A program made the translations under genes and the position numbers. This document shows, piece after piece, positions 1 through 11,113 of a DNA stretch of 64,000 bases; position 1 is the first letter of the stretch, and each line of letters starts with the position of its first letter. Under the pieces are notes generated by a model. The model was not told where the DNA came from. It did not search any database and saw nothing but the letters and a program-made list of their open reading frames with translations. This DNA comes from Acheta domesticus (lineage: Eukaryota; Arthropoda; Insecta; Orthoptera; Gryllidae), in the NCBI GenBank assembly GCA_031308135.1, contig JAHLJT010002630.1:101473138-101537137 (forward strand), given 5' to 3'.

Positions 1-60
1 TTTCAGTACAAATGTACCTGATGATGGAGAAAAATATATCTCCGAAACGTTGTGAAACTC
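1..60 (+). ncRNA. Hammerhead-like motif of a Penelope-like element terminal repeat (partial)
   Basis: Bases 19-48 read CTGATGA, a stem (ggaga/tctcc) closed by an A-rich loop, then GAAAC. This is the catalytic-core layout of a hammerhead ribozyme, which Penelope-like retroelements are known to carry in their terminal repeats. The tail cgttgtgaaac is shared with other copies in the window at 16.4, 57.7 and 61.05 kb. TTTCA at 1-5 can pair with TGAAA at 51-55 as an outer stem. The element is cut by the window edge, I do not see a clear GUH cleavage triplet, and activity is not established. Confidence 0.55.
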
Positions 61-153
61 CAACTCTTCAATATTGTATTAAATATATTTAATTATATGA
101 TTGTCTTTAATTAATGGAACTTGATATAATATATGAAGTATGTACTTCTCATA

Positions 154-415
154 CTGACGGATCCAGGGGGGAGCGTAGGAGCCATACCCCCCCCTCCAAA
201 AGTTCTAGTTTTCATTTACCTTCCTTTATTTGGCAAAATTGATTTAAATATTTATGTTCGAATTATGTAATAATTTAAACAATAAGACTGTATAGTATCA
301 TATCCACAGTACATAGGTAATATAGGCTACAACACAATAACAAATGTTCATCATTCAACAAAAATCTACGATGCCCCCCCCCCCCCAAATGATCGGCTGG
401 ATCTGCCCGTCCCTG
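154..415. mobile_element. Non-autonomous DNA transposon (ggatccaggggg family), copy 1
   Basis: Inverted ends gacggatccaggggg and (complement) gggcagatccagcc enclose about 260 bp of AT-rich filler with C runs near both ends. A second copy with the same interior words (tttatttg.caaaattgattta) lies at 25055-25312. No coding capacity. Superfamily not certain; the ends resemble hAT-type MITEs. Confidence 0.6.
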
Positions 416-639
416 ACTTCGCATCGATACTCATTCCGATATGCAATGCGACAGCAGGAAGTCAGCAAGACTGAAAAAAAAAGGAATGGCGGAATTGGCC
501 ACTGGATAACTGCATCCCCCCCCCCGCGCCAGCCAGCAACGCAACTTCGGCCGAGCCGGCGGCAGCTATTACTTTCAGCGGGGACGATCGGAAGCGGACG
601 GCACGGGTGCAGCTGCACGTGCAGGGGTCCGCGTTTCTC

Positions 640-1400
640 AGAACGTCTACATCGCACTCGTCGAGGTGAAGGGGGGAGGGGCTCGGGCGCGGCCCCGTCG
701 CTGGCGGCCGGCTATCGCCACACACACAATCGAACCAGTATCGTGTGTCGTTTCGACTTCCACAGAGAAGGAAAGGAGAGGAGAAGCGATACCGAAGCCG
801 CGGAGGGAAAGAGGGAGATTGAAGAGATACTGAAGCAGGAGAGGGAGAGAGGGAGAAAGAAGAGATGCTGAAGCAAGAGAAGCAGAAAGAAGAGACACTA
901 AAGCAGGAGAAGGAGAGAGAAGAGATACCGAAACGGGGGAGACAGACAGGAAAAAGAGATACTGAAGCAGGAAAGAGAGAGAGAGGGAAGGGAGAAGAGA
1001 GACTGAAGCAGGAGATGAAGAGAGGGTGAAAGAAGAGATACTGAAGCAGGCGAGGGAAAGAGAAGGAATGGAGAATACATATCGAAGCGGGGGACGGATA
1101 GAGAGACAGGCAACAAAAATATACGTATAATGAACACAGAGAAAGGACATACTCATTTCGCTATGTTACTGAAGCTGGAGAGGGTAAGACAGCGAAAAAG
1201 ATGAAGTACTGAAACAGAAGAGGGAGAAAGGCAGGAAGATATACTGAAGAAGGGGGGAGAGGGGGAGTGAAGCAGAAGAGAGAGGAAGTGATGGAAGGAA
1301 GATGAAATGTGATAATGAGAATGTGAGGGGAGCAAAGAGGGAGAGGAGTTTCGAAAGGGAGAGAAGAGACAGGGAGAAATAAGAGAAAAAAAGTTGTACG
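640..1400. repeat. Purine-rich (GA) degenerate minisatellite
   Basis: About 750 bp in which the plus strand is almost entirely A and G, with a recurrent word agaagagatactgaagcagg separated by GAGA/GGGA tracts. The spacing varies, so it is a degenerate minisatellite rather than a strict tandem array. Long open frames on both strands here are compositional. It ends just before a jockey-type retrotransposon tail. Confidence 0.75.
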
Positions 1401-1406
1401 GAATGA

Positions 1407-1886
1407 TTGAGGGAATTAATAAGAAAGACTCCAGTCAAGAAGAGCGGATACGAGAGAAACAGGGAGCAACGAAAAAGTCCCGCCTACCGCGCGAAGACAC
1501 CTACAATAAAAACAATAAAAGAAGAAATCAACAAGACCAGGGCAAAATACCTACAACGACTGCATAACCATTCAAATATTCTAGCCATCAACTTACTAGA
1601 CAATAGTGACACTACCAGACGACTTCAATGACATCCTCTAGACCTTGCATATCGACTGTAAATCATTCATGTCAGAAATTTGGTTCCATGTATTCATCAT
1701 TGTAAATATCCATTATTGTATATTTATCAAATATGTTTAATGCTGCATGTTAATTATTAATAATGTAACATTAGTGGAGTACTGTCAATGGACTTTAATC
1801 CTCTCAAGTACTAATTTATAGAAAATTTATGCAATTTTGCCAAATTTTTGTGTACAAATTGCAAAATTAAATATACATTAAAAAAA
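1407..1886 (+). pseudogene. Jockey-type non-LTR retrotransposon, C-terminal RT tail and 3' UTR
   Basis: The frame from 1407 to 1631 gives a basic segment followed by YLQRLHNHSN and LLDNSDTTRRL, the conserved C-terminal signature of jockey-clade ORF2 (typical form: RLxxHxNxLAxxLLDxxxxxRRLKRxxPLDL). The stop falls within this signature, and a further in-register HPLDLA continues after it, so the end carries a nonsense change. About 200 bp of AT-rich 3' UTR follows, ending in a short A run near 1880. This is a severely 5'-truncated, dead copy. Confidence 0.7.
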
Positions 1887-2020
1887 CCTACAAACGTGAC
1901 CGAGAGAAACGTTTGGAGGAAATGTCCTCCCCATAAATTCGTGTACCTCTAAACCGGGGTATTTTGTTAGATCATAGACTAAGATTACATCTTTACTCTA
2001 TGGTTAGATTCATACTAGTA

Positions 2021-2611
2021 CAATTAGAGACTCTATATTTCGATTCTCGATTAATCGAGTTTCCCATAAATCCGAGTTAAATCGCACTTAACAAAAAAAA
2101 TAAAATAAATAAATAAATGTGTTCCCTAAAAACTGCCACGACACGAAAAATTTTCTACATCTGTTCATCTACATCTACCTCAGACAACTCCAGCCGACAA
2201 TGTGATGTTTAGAAGATGACGTAATATTGCCACACGTAAAAGAAACAATGTACTTAAACAAAAAAAAATTGACAATTACTTTAAGATGTAATTAACTTAT
2301 CTTCAACAATTAATGCAATAACATTATGAAAGCACATGTTTTACTGAAATATTTATACTTTGACATTTAGTAAAAGTTGTGTTTATACGTCTTAGTATAA
2401 CTGTTGATAATGTAGATACCTTTTTCAATAAAGGATGAGAGACTGATGTTGTCTGGTATCAATGTTGATACCAACACTGATACCAGACAACATCAGTGTC
2501 TCATCCGTTTATATGTCTATTTTAATTCATTAATAATTTTCTATAATTCGAGTTTTCATTCATTCGAGCTAGGCCCGGTGCCGTCCACCTCGAATGACCG
2601 AGACTCTACTG
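2021..2611. mobile_element. Pogo/Tigger-like non-autonomous element
   Basis: The right end read on the minus strand is cagtagagtctcggtcattcgag, matching the well-known Tigger/pogo terminal repeat; the left end (caattagagactctatattt) is a degraded version. TA dinucleotides flank both ends (2019-2020, 2612-2613), as expected for a Tc1/mariner-class target duplication. The 591-bp body has no transposase frame and contains the perfect hairpin at 2433-2506. Confidence 0.6.
2433..2506. repeat. 74-bp near-perfect hairpin
   Basis: The arms ggatgagagactgatgttg and its complement pair over about 28 bp around a short loop that itself contains gttgataccaac. An RNA from this site would fold into a pre-miRNA-sized hairpin. 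It sits inside the pogo-like element. Confidence 0.85.
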
Positions 2612-2714
2612 TACTTTATCCCTTCGCTTCCCGGAAAGCCTACTTCTGACGGGCGCTCCGTTGGCGATAGGGCGATGAGTGACAGCAATGGGATAAGACA
2701 ACCCAATCGCTCGC

Positions 2715-2718
2715 GAGT

Positions 2719-2745
<27 letters not shown>
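2715..2745. repeat. (AC)n microsatellite
   Basis: Simple dinucleotide array, about 13 units. Confidence 0.95.
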
Positions 2746-2750
<5 letters not shown>

Positions 2751-3449
2751 ACTCGAACTCAGCGAGTGCAAGGAGAGGGCTTGGCAGCGGTGCCAGGGGT
2801 GACCACGGTACAAAGCGTGTGAGTCCGTAAGGCCTCATTCACAATCCAAACACTTACACGTAAAGGCCGATATACACGGTAAAGTTTTCGTGTAGATTCT
2901 CATACAGTTTCTGTATAGAAACGTCAAAATCTCAAACTGAACGTATAAAAGCCACAAAGTAGCGGATACACGATCTATATGGTTTCTATACGCTTTCTGC
3001 ATGAATCGCCACAAGCCGCCCCCAGGGGGGCTTGGCGTGAAACAACTGAATTACGTCGTCCGAGTACTTTCAGTTATGGTATTTCTATGCTTGCGTTCTT
3101 GATTTAGTATTAATTAACCATGAGGGGCCAGGGTTGGGCAAAATACTTGAAAAATGTATTTTCAATACAAAATACAAAATACTTCGCCGAAAGTATTTTA
3201 GATACCAAATACAAAATACTTTCATAAAAGTATTTTAGATACAAAATACAAAATAGTATTTTAAAATACTTTTGAAAATACAAAATACAATCAACCAATA
3301 TCTTCTATCCTATTTTTTTCTCTTTTAAACAATCATTCACGTTCAATAAAATATCACATCAGATTTAAATTTTTTTATTAAAAATGTATAACATTCTTTA
3401 TACAAAAATGTTTCAAATTAAATTTTCAACCCATTTCAGGTATCCGTAT

Positions 3450-3603
3450 GGGGTCATCCATAAATTACATAACGCTAAAGGTGGAGGGAGGGGGTCTGAG
3501 GCAACATTACACTGCTTTACATAGAGATAGGGAAGTGCGTTACAAGGGGGGAGAGGGTATTGAAAATACTCGAAATTTGCGTTACGTAATTTATGGACGT
3601 CCT
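3450..3603. mobile_element. Small MITE, gtccataaattacgt family
   Basis: The ends gggtcatccataaattac and (complement) gacgtccataaattacgtaacgc form a terminal inverted repeat around about 110 bp of G-rich filler. Related ends occur at 20.8, 22.35, 41.97 and 43.1 kb. Confidence 0.65.
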
Positions 3604-3605
3604 CT

Positions 3606-3801
3606 ATCATTTGTGATGTATGTTAATATTTTAAGTCTGAAAGGCATCTTGTCCGTGCTAAGAGCCGAAAGAATACTTGGAGTTTTAAAGATCTCACCAT
3701 GAGTTCTTGCGAGGTGATAGTTTGGGACAAATATTGCAGGTTATAGGCAATTAACCAAGATGCCTTTCAGACTTAAAGTATGAACTTGCATCACAAATGA
3801 T
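3606..3801. repeat. Foldback repeat
   Basis: Arms atcatttgtgatg...ttaagtctgaaaggcatct and their complement enclose about 100 bp. Starts immediately after the preceding MITE. No coding content. Confidence 0.7.
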
Positions 3802-5790
3802 ACGGATATCTCATGAATATTGCGGATTTGTAGGTTTTAAAATATGCACTTTAGGTGCCTAAAATAGGTTCTTTCAGTATCTTTTAGGCTTTCTAAATGG
3901 TAGAATAGGCACTAATAAAATTTGAAACTTAGAAGAAAACTCACTTTTTGACCATTTATTATATTTCTCAAAATAAAAACATAAATCAATATTACTTAGA
4001 ATCAGTATTGAACATTTTGCGATAATACTATTTATGAACATGTTTGTTTATAGTTAGAATTATTCCTACCGTATTTCGCCTCACAATAAATTACTAATAC
4101 ATTCTCCAAGTTTTCAAGAGAAAATGAATGTTTCTTATCGGTCAAGATCACTTTGCTTTCGGGGAAATTCAATCGCTTTATCTTAGAAACGGAGGAATCT
4201 ACTTCACGAAGTCAGGAAGTAGTGGCGTGGAGACGTTTATCGCTAGATCCTTGTCCGGTATATTCATTTCTTGCTCTCTTACAGGCGACAAAATGAGAGA
4301 AGAGGATAAAAAGGTGCGAGGACAAATACAATTTAGGTTGTTAAAGTAACTTAAAATTAATATCATCCGTTTCTGTTGTGCCGACACAGAATAAAAAAGA
4401 TAAAAGAAGTCATAGACAAAAGAAATTAGGCAAATTAGTTTCATTTTAGGTTTTTAAACGTAAAATAGGCACAAATAGTTATTAATATTGAAATAGGCTC
4501 TTTTAGACGCTATAAAATTGACGGGTTTTAGTGCAAAGAAACTTAAAATGTAAATAAAAAGCTTCATTTAGTACAAGGTACCCAGAAAAAAAAACAGATT
4601 TTTTACCTAAATATACCATAACGAAATATCAGCTCTTAAAAACAACGCAAGCACACGTTTTTAATCACTGCGCGAAACCACAGGGCCACGAGGCACACAC
4701 ATGGGCAGCACTCGTTCTGGCACGCGGAGCCTGCTCTCCGAGAAATTGAATCTGAGCTCCCGATTACAGCTACGGTGTAAGAAATATATCTTACACAGTG
4801 ATTACAGTGCTCCTCCGGTTATCTCCGGTTGAACCGACGGAGGGAGGAAAACGTAATCGGAGGAACCGGAGGTCCGGTCGCACTCGTCCACGTGGCGGGA
4901 CACTCTCCATTTACCGGTCCAATCAATGTTTGTGACGGATAAGAAAAAGTATTTTTGTATTTTGGAAATACAAAATACTATCAGAAAGTATTTTCGATAC
5001 AAATACAAAATACATGTTTCAATATGTATTTTCGATTCAAAATACAAATTACAAAAGTATCGAAAATACGTATTTTAAATACAAGTATTTTCGATACTGC
5101 CCAACTCTGTGAGGGGCATAGAGTATAAAAATTGGAAGGCAGGGATAAGGAAAGAAGTAGTTTATCACAATATATCACTTCATACAATCGCACCTAACCA
5201 CAAAATCGACATGGCCGATTACCGTTAGTGAACGATTCTGCCGCTAGAGGCGCTGGAGTCAAACTCTATGCTTTCTACACGAAAAAATTACGAACATGTT
5301 CATAATTTTCTCGTGTAGAAAGCGTGAAATCTGGACTACATGAAGAATCTACACGGAAAACTATACCGTGGATATCGGCCTTAAGAAAATGTTGTAAATT
5401 AATCCGTAAAATTTACACGTAAAAACAATCATTCACGGTGACGAACGTAAGCTGGAACGCAAGTTTCGCCTGAACCAATCAGAATCCAACGCACTGAAAC
5501 TTGATCGATTCGTTTTTAGCATGGTGAAAAGACCGTTCCACCATGGTTTCTAGCTTTTTCTTCGACGATCGATTTGTATATATATACGCGAGTAGCTGTT
5601 GTAGTAGTGCTCACATTTCCTTCATCTTATACACAAGGATTCTGTTGTACCGAATTCACGAGTTCGTTGAACATAATTAATTTATTCACCATGTGAAGTT
5701 TAAGTCACAATAAAAATTGTCCAAATTCTCACACTGAATTTACTATACACGCATCAAAACCGTTCGCAAATACTTTCAAATATCAAATAA

Positions 5791-7700
5791 ATTTATAGAG
5801 GAATATGGCACCCTGTCAGAATCTTCGTGCATTCTTTAACTGCTGTGCAAACCTGCCGTCACGGTTTAATGGACAGGTGTTTTCAATCTTTGCCATCCAT
5901 TTTAAAAACGCATCAAGCTTTACTTTTTAAAACCAACGAAGTGCGTAGCAACAATATTGTTTTTTAAAAAAAATAATTACCTTACGTAATGAAATATTTT
6001 CTTTCCGAAAATATATGCAATCCCTTATTTCTGTAATTTTTAACCTGACAACTAAGAAATTATTTTACCTTTGGAAGAGGTTCTCCCAGCTGTAGGGCAA
6101 CAGTGTACATGGTTCGACATACAATCTATTAATTGTATCGTGTAAGTTACAATTCATTCCCCCACACAGTAGGTTTTATTTGCTAGTAAAATAGCTCAAC
6201 TGTTAAAAAAAGGGAGTACATAAACATTTGAGCACTCAAATCTTTGTCATTCCCTCTTGTTTCACCACTGCAAACACTTATGACGGAGACCTATCTAGTA
6301 CACGGGCTCTGGTCCAGGTTTGACAAAATCACAGAAACGACCAACATGTCGGCAATACGTGGTGAAATTGACGAGATGTAGGCCCAGAACCGTACATTTG
6401 ATGTCCTGCTGGAAAAGCATTCATTTACAATAATCCTTTTCTTGGTGCCTCATTTATGAGTTCCACACTGATTCATCGACATGTCTGCTATCAAAACCAG
6501 ACCACTCGAAATTAGGCAATTTACACGACAATAAAATCTTACGCCCACATGCGGTTTTTTATTTATTTATTTATTTGTCAAAAAAAAGTAAAAGCTGTAT
6601 ATGACGTGTGGGGAACTGAAGGAATATCATCTCGCCCAATTTTAGGTGGCAAGACGTTAGATTAAAATAAAACCCTTTGTGAGGTTATTAATCATTCCCT
6701 GAACTTCGCAAAAATGAAGAAAAAAAATCATGCTCGTTAAAAATGGAAAGAGCTAGCTTTGGTAGCAAACGCCGCTAATAAAAGAATCAAAGTCAAGAAC
6801 ACTTGGATTTGTAGATTTACAAACGTTTATTGCCTAGTTGCTTTGGGCATCGGACAAATTTACAAGAAACAGAGGCCACATGTGCTAGGGAACAAGATTT
6901 TTACCCCCAGGAAGGTAGAGTGAGCAACATACTCAATTGTATACGTAGATTACGAATATCACAATAAAAACGTCGTATCGCACCACAGTTTTTAAATATA
7001 CCGCATCTTTATACCGTATCATGCTATTAATGCAAATACATTTAAATTGCACCCGTAAGATACGCAGAATCAATACCCATAAAATCCATTTAAAAATAAA
7101 ATATTTGTTCAGTTCATCTATGCCACTTTCATGAGATATCAACAAAATTACGATTTCGTGTTCTTTTTACCGTATTCGAAGATTGATTTCTTTATTCTCG
7201 CGTCTGGTAGTCGCACTCAATTACGAGTAGGTCTTAGTGGATGTTTTGAAAACAAGTCACGTGCATCCTCATATTTCCTACTGCGCATTAGCAATCGAAA
7301 GGAATTATTTTAGCCCGGTAATTTATCGGAAATAAGCAAGAATCCAATCTTGGGGTGGCAGATTCTGAGTCTGACGGTGTCATGCGGGACTGTTCCCGCA
7401 ATGAGCGTGAAGTTCGTGTCTGTTTTGCGTGTGCTTCAAATACATTATAGTTCTGTGGTTTTTTATCTATATATTATTTCTCAAAGGGATGTTTGGTCTT
7501 TTCAATAAATGGGCGACATACGAAACCGATCTATATAAAGAAGCAATGGATTGAAAAATCGTGTTTCTTTTACCTGCACATGTGACATTCGTATTGAAAA
7601 AGGGCGTTAAAAATACCTAAATATTAAAAAAAGTAGTAATTCGGGATCTGTAATATCTGATTGCCGCGCGATCTATCGGAAGAAAAATACACTCGACGGT
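5791..7700. other. AT-rich intergenic or intronic sequence, little recognised
   Basis: I find no supportable gene here. A (TTTA)n stretch near 6555-6575 followed by gtcaaaa.agt matches a similar spot at 12190 and is probably the 3' tail of a minus-strand non-LTR element. All open frames are short and without recognisable motifs. Confidence 0.4.
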
Positions 7701-7889
7701 GGGCGGGAAATGCAATCTCAAGCATTTTTGTTTGTTTCAATTTAGTGTAGGTTGTGTAAGCACGTAACGTGATTTTCTGCATTGAATAGAAATCTTGAAA
7801 TATGAGAGGTTAGTGATCTTAGTGAGGTTAGGTCGTTTATAATGCTGGAATACAAAAAAAGAATTTAAGCAGTAAACAGTTTGGTTATT

Positions 7890-7928
7890 TGACTAACCGT
7901 GCGATTTAATCGCACGGGATCTCACTAG
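7890..7928 (+). mobile_element. Helitron 3' terminus (type B), plus orientation
   Basis: The hairpin ccgtgcga-ttta-tcgcacgg (7896-7918) is followed after about 7 nt by CTAG (7925-7928) and then T. Terminal hairpin plus CTRR before a 3' T is the canonical Helitron end. A second copy with the same hairpin is at 57374-57402. The 5' TC end was not located. Confidence 0.6.
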
Positions 7929-8639
7929 TAAAGTGAAATTCGACACATGATCTGTAAAATTGAATCGGTTCGATAAATCGTAATTTCACATCGAAAGCTA
8001 ATCAACCTGACAACGTTTGTTACGTATGTGGAAGATATACATCCAAACTTCAAAGGGAATAAATATATGAAATTACAAAACTTGCGTATTCTTTATAATA
8101 CTTAGGCTGTTGTGTTTGTGATCAAGGGCTGCTCACCAGTGTTGTGGCACCTGTACAAAGAACCTTAGGTTGTGGTTGTGTGGAAAACTCAAATCATTGT
8201 CATTCGCTCTACCAATCTTGTGGAGAATACGAACAAACCATTTTAATGTCTGCATATTATTGTACAAATATGTGTATTCCATGTTCTTACCTCATATGCA
8301 GCATGCTCATACAATTTTGTAGTAATATAACCAGAGTGACAATGTGGACGTTAGTATAGGATTTTTGTTTATTTCTAATTCTAAATATATATATTTAGAA
8401 CCTCGCGTGAACTTTTTTATGAAGTTTCGAAATCAGCATGATCGTTTCCTTTGAAATCACCTACTTTCATCCTGGAGATATGAAAAAAAAATGTTTCTTT
8501 GTTCGGTAGTGATCGTTTTCGCAGTCACGAACACACTTGTTTCGTCGTGTCATCTTCGCGAATACTGTTTCCTTTCCTTTTCTTTTTTTCCAGGCGTCCC
8601 CTCCCGGAGAGACGTGCCGATTCAAAGAAACGCGAGCGA

Positions 8640-9425
8640 CGGGCGCGCACGTGCGGGCCCCTACCGCGAAGGCCCAGCGCCGCTGACCGCGTGCCCTGGA
8701 GCAGGAGAGAGCGCCGCCGCGAAGCGAGGGCCACCGCGGGGGCGGGGGATGGCACGGTGCGGAGGGACGACTGCGAGACGTGGTGTGGCGGGGATGGTGA
8801 AGAGTTGCGTGGCGGGGCGGGCCGGAGAGTAGCGGGTCGTGGACGTGGCGGGGAGGGGCATGGCGCACATTCGAGGCTGGCATGGAAGAGGCCTGGCGTG
8901 GCGTGGCGTGGTGGGGCGTGACGTGGCGGGGTGGTCATGGCGGGCCATTCGAAGGCGTGGGCGAGGCGAGGCATGACGAGGCTGGCGTGGCGTGGCATGG
9001 CGGGGGAGTGGTGGGGTGTGACGTGGTGTGAGGTGGCGAGGGCGTGGCGTGGCGTGAAGAGGACGTGGCGGGGCCGGGAGTGGCGGGGCGTAGCGAGATC
9101 TGTGCGTATCGTGGCGGCCCATGGTGTGGCGGGACGTGGCGGGGAGGGACTAGGGGGCCATTCGAGACGTGGCGAGGCGAGGCGTGAAGAAGCTGGCGTG
9201 GCGTGGGGTTGCGGGGCGGGGCCTGGCGGGGAGCGGCGGAACATGACGTCCCGTGGTGTGGCGTGGCGTGTCGAGGCATGACGTGCGTGGAGTGGCATGG
9301 CGGGGACTGGTGGGGCGTGACGTGGTGTGGCGTGGTGAGCGTGACGTCGCGTGGGTGGCGTGGAGTGACGTGGAGTGGCGCGGATGGACGAGTGAATGGG
9401 GTGGCGGGGCGGGGCAAACGGAACG
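8640..9425. repeat. GC-rich degenerate (GTGGC)n low-complexity block 1
   Basis: About 780 bp dominated by GTGGCGTGGCG, GGCGGGG and GGCATGGC words on the plus strand. The open frames of 100 to 366 residues across it on both strands are Pro/His/Arg-rich or Gly/Trp/Arg-rich translations of the repeat and are not genes. An A-rich tract (9540-9590) follows. Confidence 0.8.
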
Positions 9426-9714
9426 AGACCGAACTGGGGAGGAGGCAACGGAATAGTGTCATGACCATGTGCAAGTGCGTGCGCGTGTGAACTGTATACA
9501 TGTGAATGAATATGTAGTATGAATGCGTGTGTGTAACAAACCAAAAAAAAATAAATAAAAAGTAAATAAATAAAAATCCATGAATCAGCGAAAAGAGGCA
9601 AAGACGAAAATAACCAAGAATGCAAATCTTAGGTTGCGGCCAAAGTCCCAGCTTCATCCATAGATGTACTTAGTAATTATTTAATAAGTCGCCTCTTTCT
9701 TTGGCGCATAAGCA

Positions 9715-10190
9715 ATGCGAGGTGGAGTGAGAAGAAGCAGCGGAGACGGACGAGGCAGGACTGGAGGTCGCGGGGGCGGTGAGGGCGGGTGGTGGGGAGG
9801 GCGGGACGGGGCTGTGCGGAGCGGAGCAGGGCGGACATGGACGAGGCGAGAGGGGAGGTCGCGGGGCGGGGGAGGCGAGGACAGGCGAAGTGAGGCGAGG
9901 GCGCGGGGCGGGGCGAGGCGGGGGGTGAGGCGGGGGGGCGTGGTGGGGGGCATGGCGGGAGGCGAGGCGGTGGCATGGCGGGGGGCGAGGCGGGGGGGTC
10001 GGGCGGTGCGTAATGGGTGTGGAGGGGTGGAGCGGAGCAGGGCGGAGACGGACGAGGCAGGAGCGGAGGGCGCGGGGCGGGGAGGCGCGGGGCGGGGCTC
10101 GGTGGGGTTCGGTGGGGTTCGGAGCAGCTGAAGCAACCGGCGGGGCGGGGCGCGATGGGGCGGGGCGGCGCAGGGCGCGAGTTCCGCCCC
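9715..10190. repeat. GC-rich degenerate (GGGCGAGGC)n block 2
   Basis: A second G-rich, cytosine-poor plus-strand block with words ggcgaggcgggg. Open frames on both strands are compositional. It lies directly before palindromic MITE copies and a scaffold gap, probably because such repeats are hard to assemble. Confidence 0.75.
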
Positions 10191-10319
10191 AGCCGCCGGA
10201 TGCCCACGCCGGGCGCGCGCGTGGGGCAGAGGTCTACAGGACACTGCACGTGCGCCCCGCCGCCTCCGCTGCCGCCCCGCGCGACCTCACCCCACGCCAC
10301 TTCTGCTCGGCCCATCTTA

Positions 10320-10529
10320 TACTGCGATTTTTCTAACTTTGCCCATCGAGGCCCGTCTTCACGATGGAATACGTCACGGTATTTCGCCACGTTCTCAGTC
10401 GTGCCGCCAGATATCGCACGATCGCGTCCGTATCTAGCAGTGCTTGCGATCATGCGACTTCTAGTGGCACGACGGAGAAGGACGCGAAATGCCGTGTGAT
10501 ATTCCATTGTGGCCATAGAGCCTTGAGGG
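10320..10529. mobile_element. Palindromic TA-MITE, variant copy, cut by assembly gap
   Basis: Begins tactgcgatttttctaac after TA (10318-10319) and continues with the family core gatggaata.gtcacggtatttcg and its complement. The right arm runs into the N block, so the right end is missing. Confidence 0.8.
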
Positions 10530-10629
10530 NNNNNNNNNNNNNNNNNNNNNNNNNNNNNNNNNNNNNNNNNNNNNNNNNNNNNNNNNNNNNNNNNNNNNNN
10601 NNNNNNNNNNNNNNNNNNNNNNNNNNNNN
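10530..10629. other. Assembly gap (100 N)
   Basis: Exactly 100 unknown bases, the usual placeholder for a gap of unknown length. It interrupts a palindromic MITE; translations spanning it are meaningless. Confidence 0.98.
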
Positions 10630-10698
10630 ACTGACACGCACCGCGCGCGCATACACGCTGACGCGCACCGCGCACGCAACGCGGGGCAGCACGGAAGA

Positions 10699-10876
10699 TT
10701 ATTCCGCGATTTTCCCTAACTTTGTCCCCGACAGGAATCAGCTGTTGACGTTTTCATCCAATCCGGAGCTTCAACGTCACCAGAGTGACGTCACTTTAGC
10801 AAAATACATGCTCCCGATTGAATGGCAACGAATCAGCTGAGTGCTGTCAGGCAGAGTTGAAAAAAATCGCAGTATA
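10699..10876. mobile_element. Palindromic TA-MITE, degenerate copy
   Basis: Left end ttccgcgattttccctaac and right end gttgaaaaaaatcgcagta resemble the family termini; the core is diverged and shortened. Confidence 0.5.
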
Positions 10877-10878
10877 TA

Positions 10879-11113
10879 ATTCGGTTTCCCTTTCTGGCGC
10901 ACGCGGGGGTGTCAATAAAATGGAATATCTTACGGTATTTCGCGTCGTTCTCGGTTGTGCCGCTAGGAGTCGTATGATCGCGACTGTATCGAGCAGTGCT
11001 GGCGAGCATGCGATTCCTGGCGGCACAACGGAGAACGACGCGAAATATCGTGAGATATTCCATTTTATTGACACCCCCCGTACAGGGGGTGTCAATAGGG
11101 GGAAAAACCGAAG
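10879..11113. mobile_element. Palindromic TA-MITE, subfamily with attcggttt ends
   Basis: The ends attcggtttccc and (complement) cttcggtttttccc are flanked by TA on both sides. The interior contains the family core aatggaatatct.acggtatttcgcg and its complement around a central tgatcgcgactgtatcgagcag spacer. It directly abuts the right end of the preceding degenerate copy. Confidence 0.75.

Larger units (their letters stand above)
3129..5109. mobile_element. Non-autonomous hAT element nested in H2, 8-bp duplication TGAGGGGC
   Basis: The ends are cagggttgggca and (complement) cagagttgggca. The identical octamer tgaggggc flanks both sides (3121-3128, 5110-5117), the hallmark of hAT insertion. 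Immediately inside each end is a 160-bp zone built of repeated AAAATAC/GTATTTT words (3134-3300 and 4940-5100), probably clustered subterminal transposase-binding sites. No transposase frame remains; further repeats lie inside. Confidence 0.88.
2864..5381. mobile_element. Harbinger-like element H2, nested in H1, TAA duplication
   Basis: Inverted ends aggccgatatacacggta and (complement) aggccgatatccacggta, continuing to gtgtagattct on both sides. TAA flanks both ends exactly (2861-2863 and 5382-5384), the 3-bp TWA duplication typical of PIF/Harbinger elements. There is no transposase; the interior is mostly a later hAT insertion. Confidence 0.8.
2831..5790. mobile_element. Harbinger-like element H1 (right side truncated), host of nested insertions
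   Basis: The left end ggcctcattcacaatcc is preceded by TAA (2828-2830). After the nested insertion (2864-5381) the body resumes and matches, word for word in long stretches (e.g. gacgaacgtaagctggaac), the body of the complete element at 14265-17067. The right terminal repeat is not found; homology to the other copy fades near 5780. No coding frame. Assignment to PIF/Harbinger rests on the GGCC start and the 3-bp TWA duplication of the sister copy. Confidence 0.65.

Noticed and set aside
647..1156. 169-codon Ser/Leu-rich minus-strand frame
   Set aside because: Complement of a GA-rich minisatellite; composition alone explains the open frame.
8491..9657. Several long open frames (up to 366 codons) on both strands
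   Set aside because: They translate a (GTGGC)n-type repeat into Pro/His/Arg- or Gly/Trp-rich strings, overlap in several frames and have no domain or splice context.
9677..10692. Long frames including one running through the N block
   Set aside because: GC-rich low complexity plus 100 unknown bases; not a protein.
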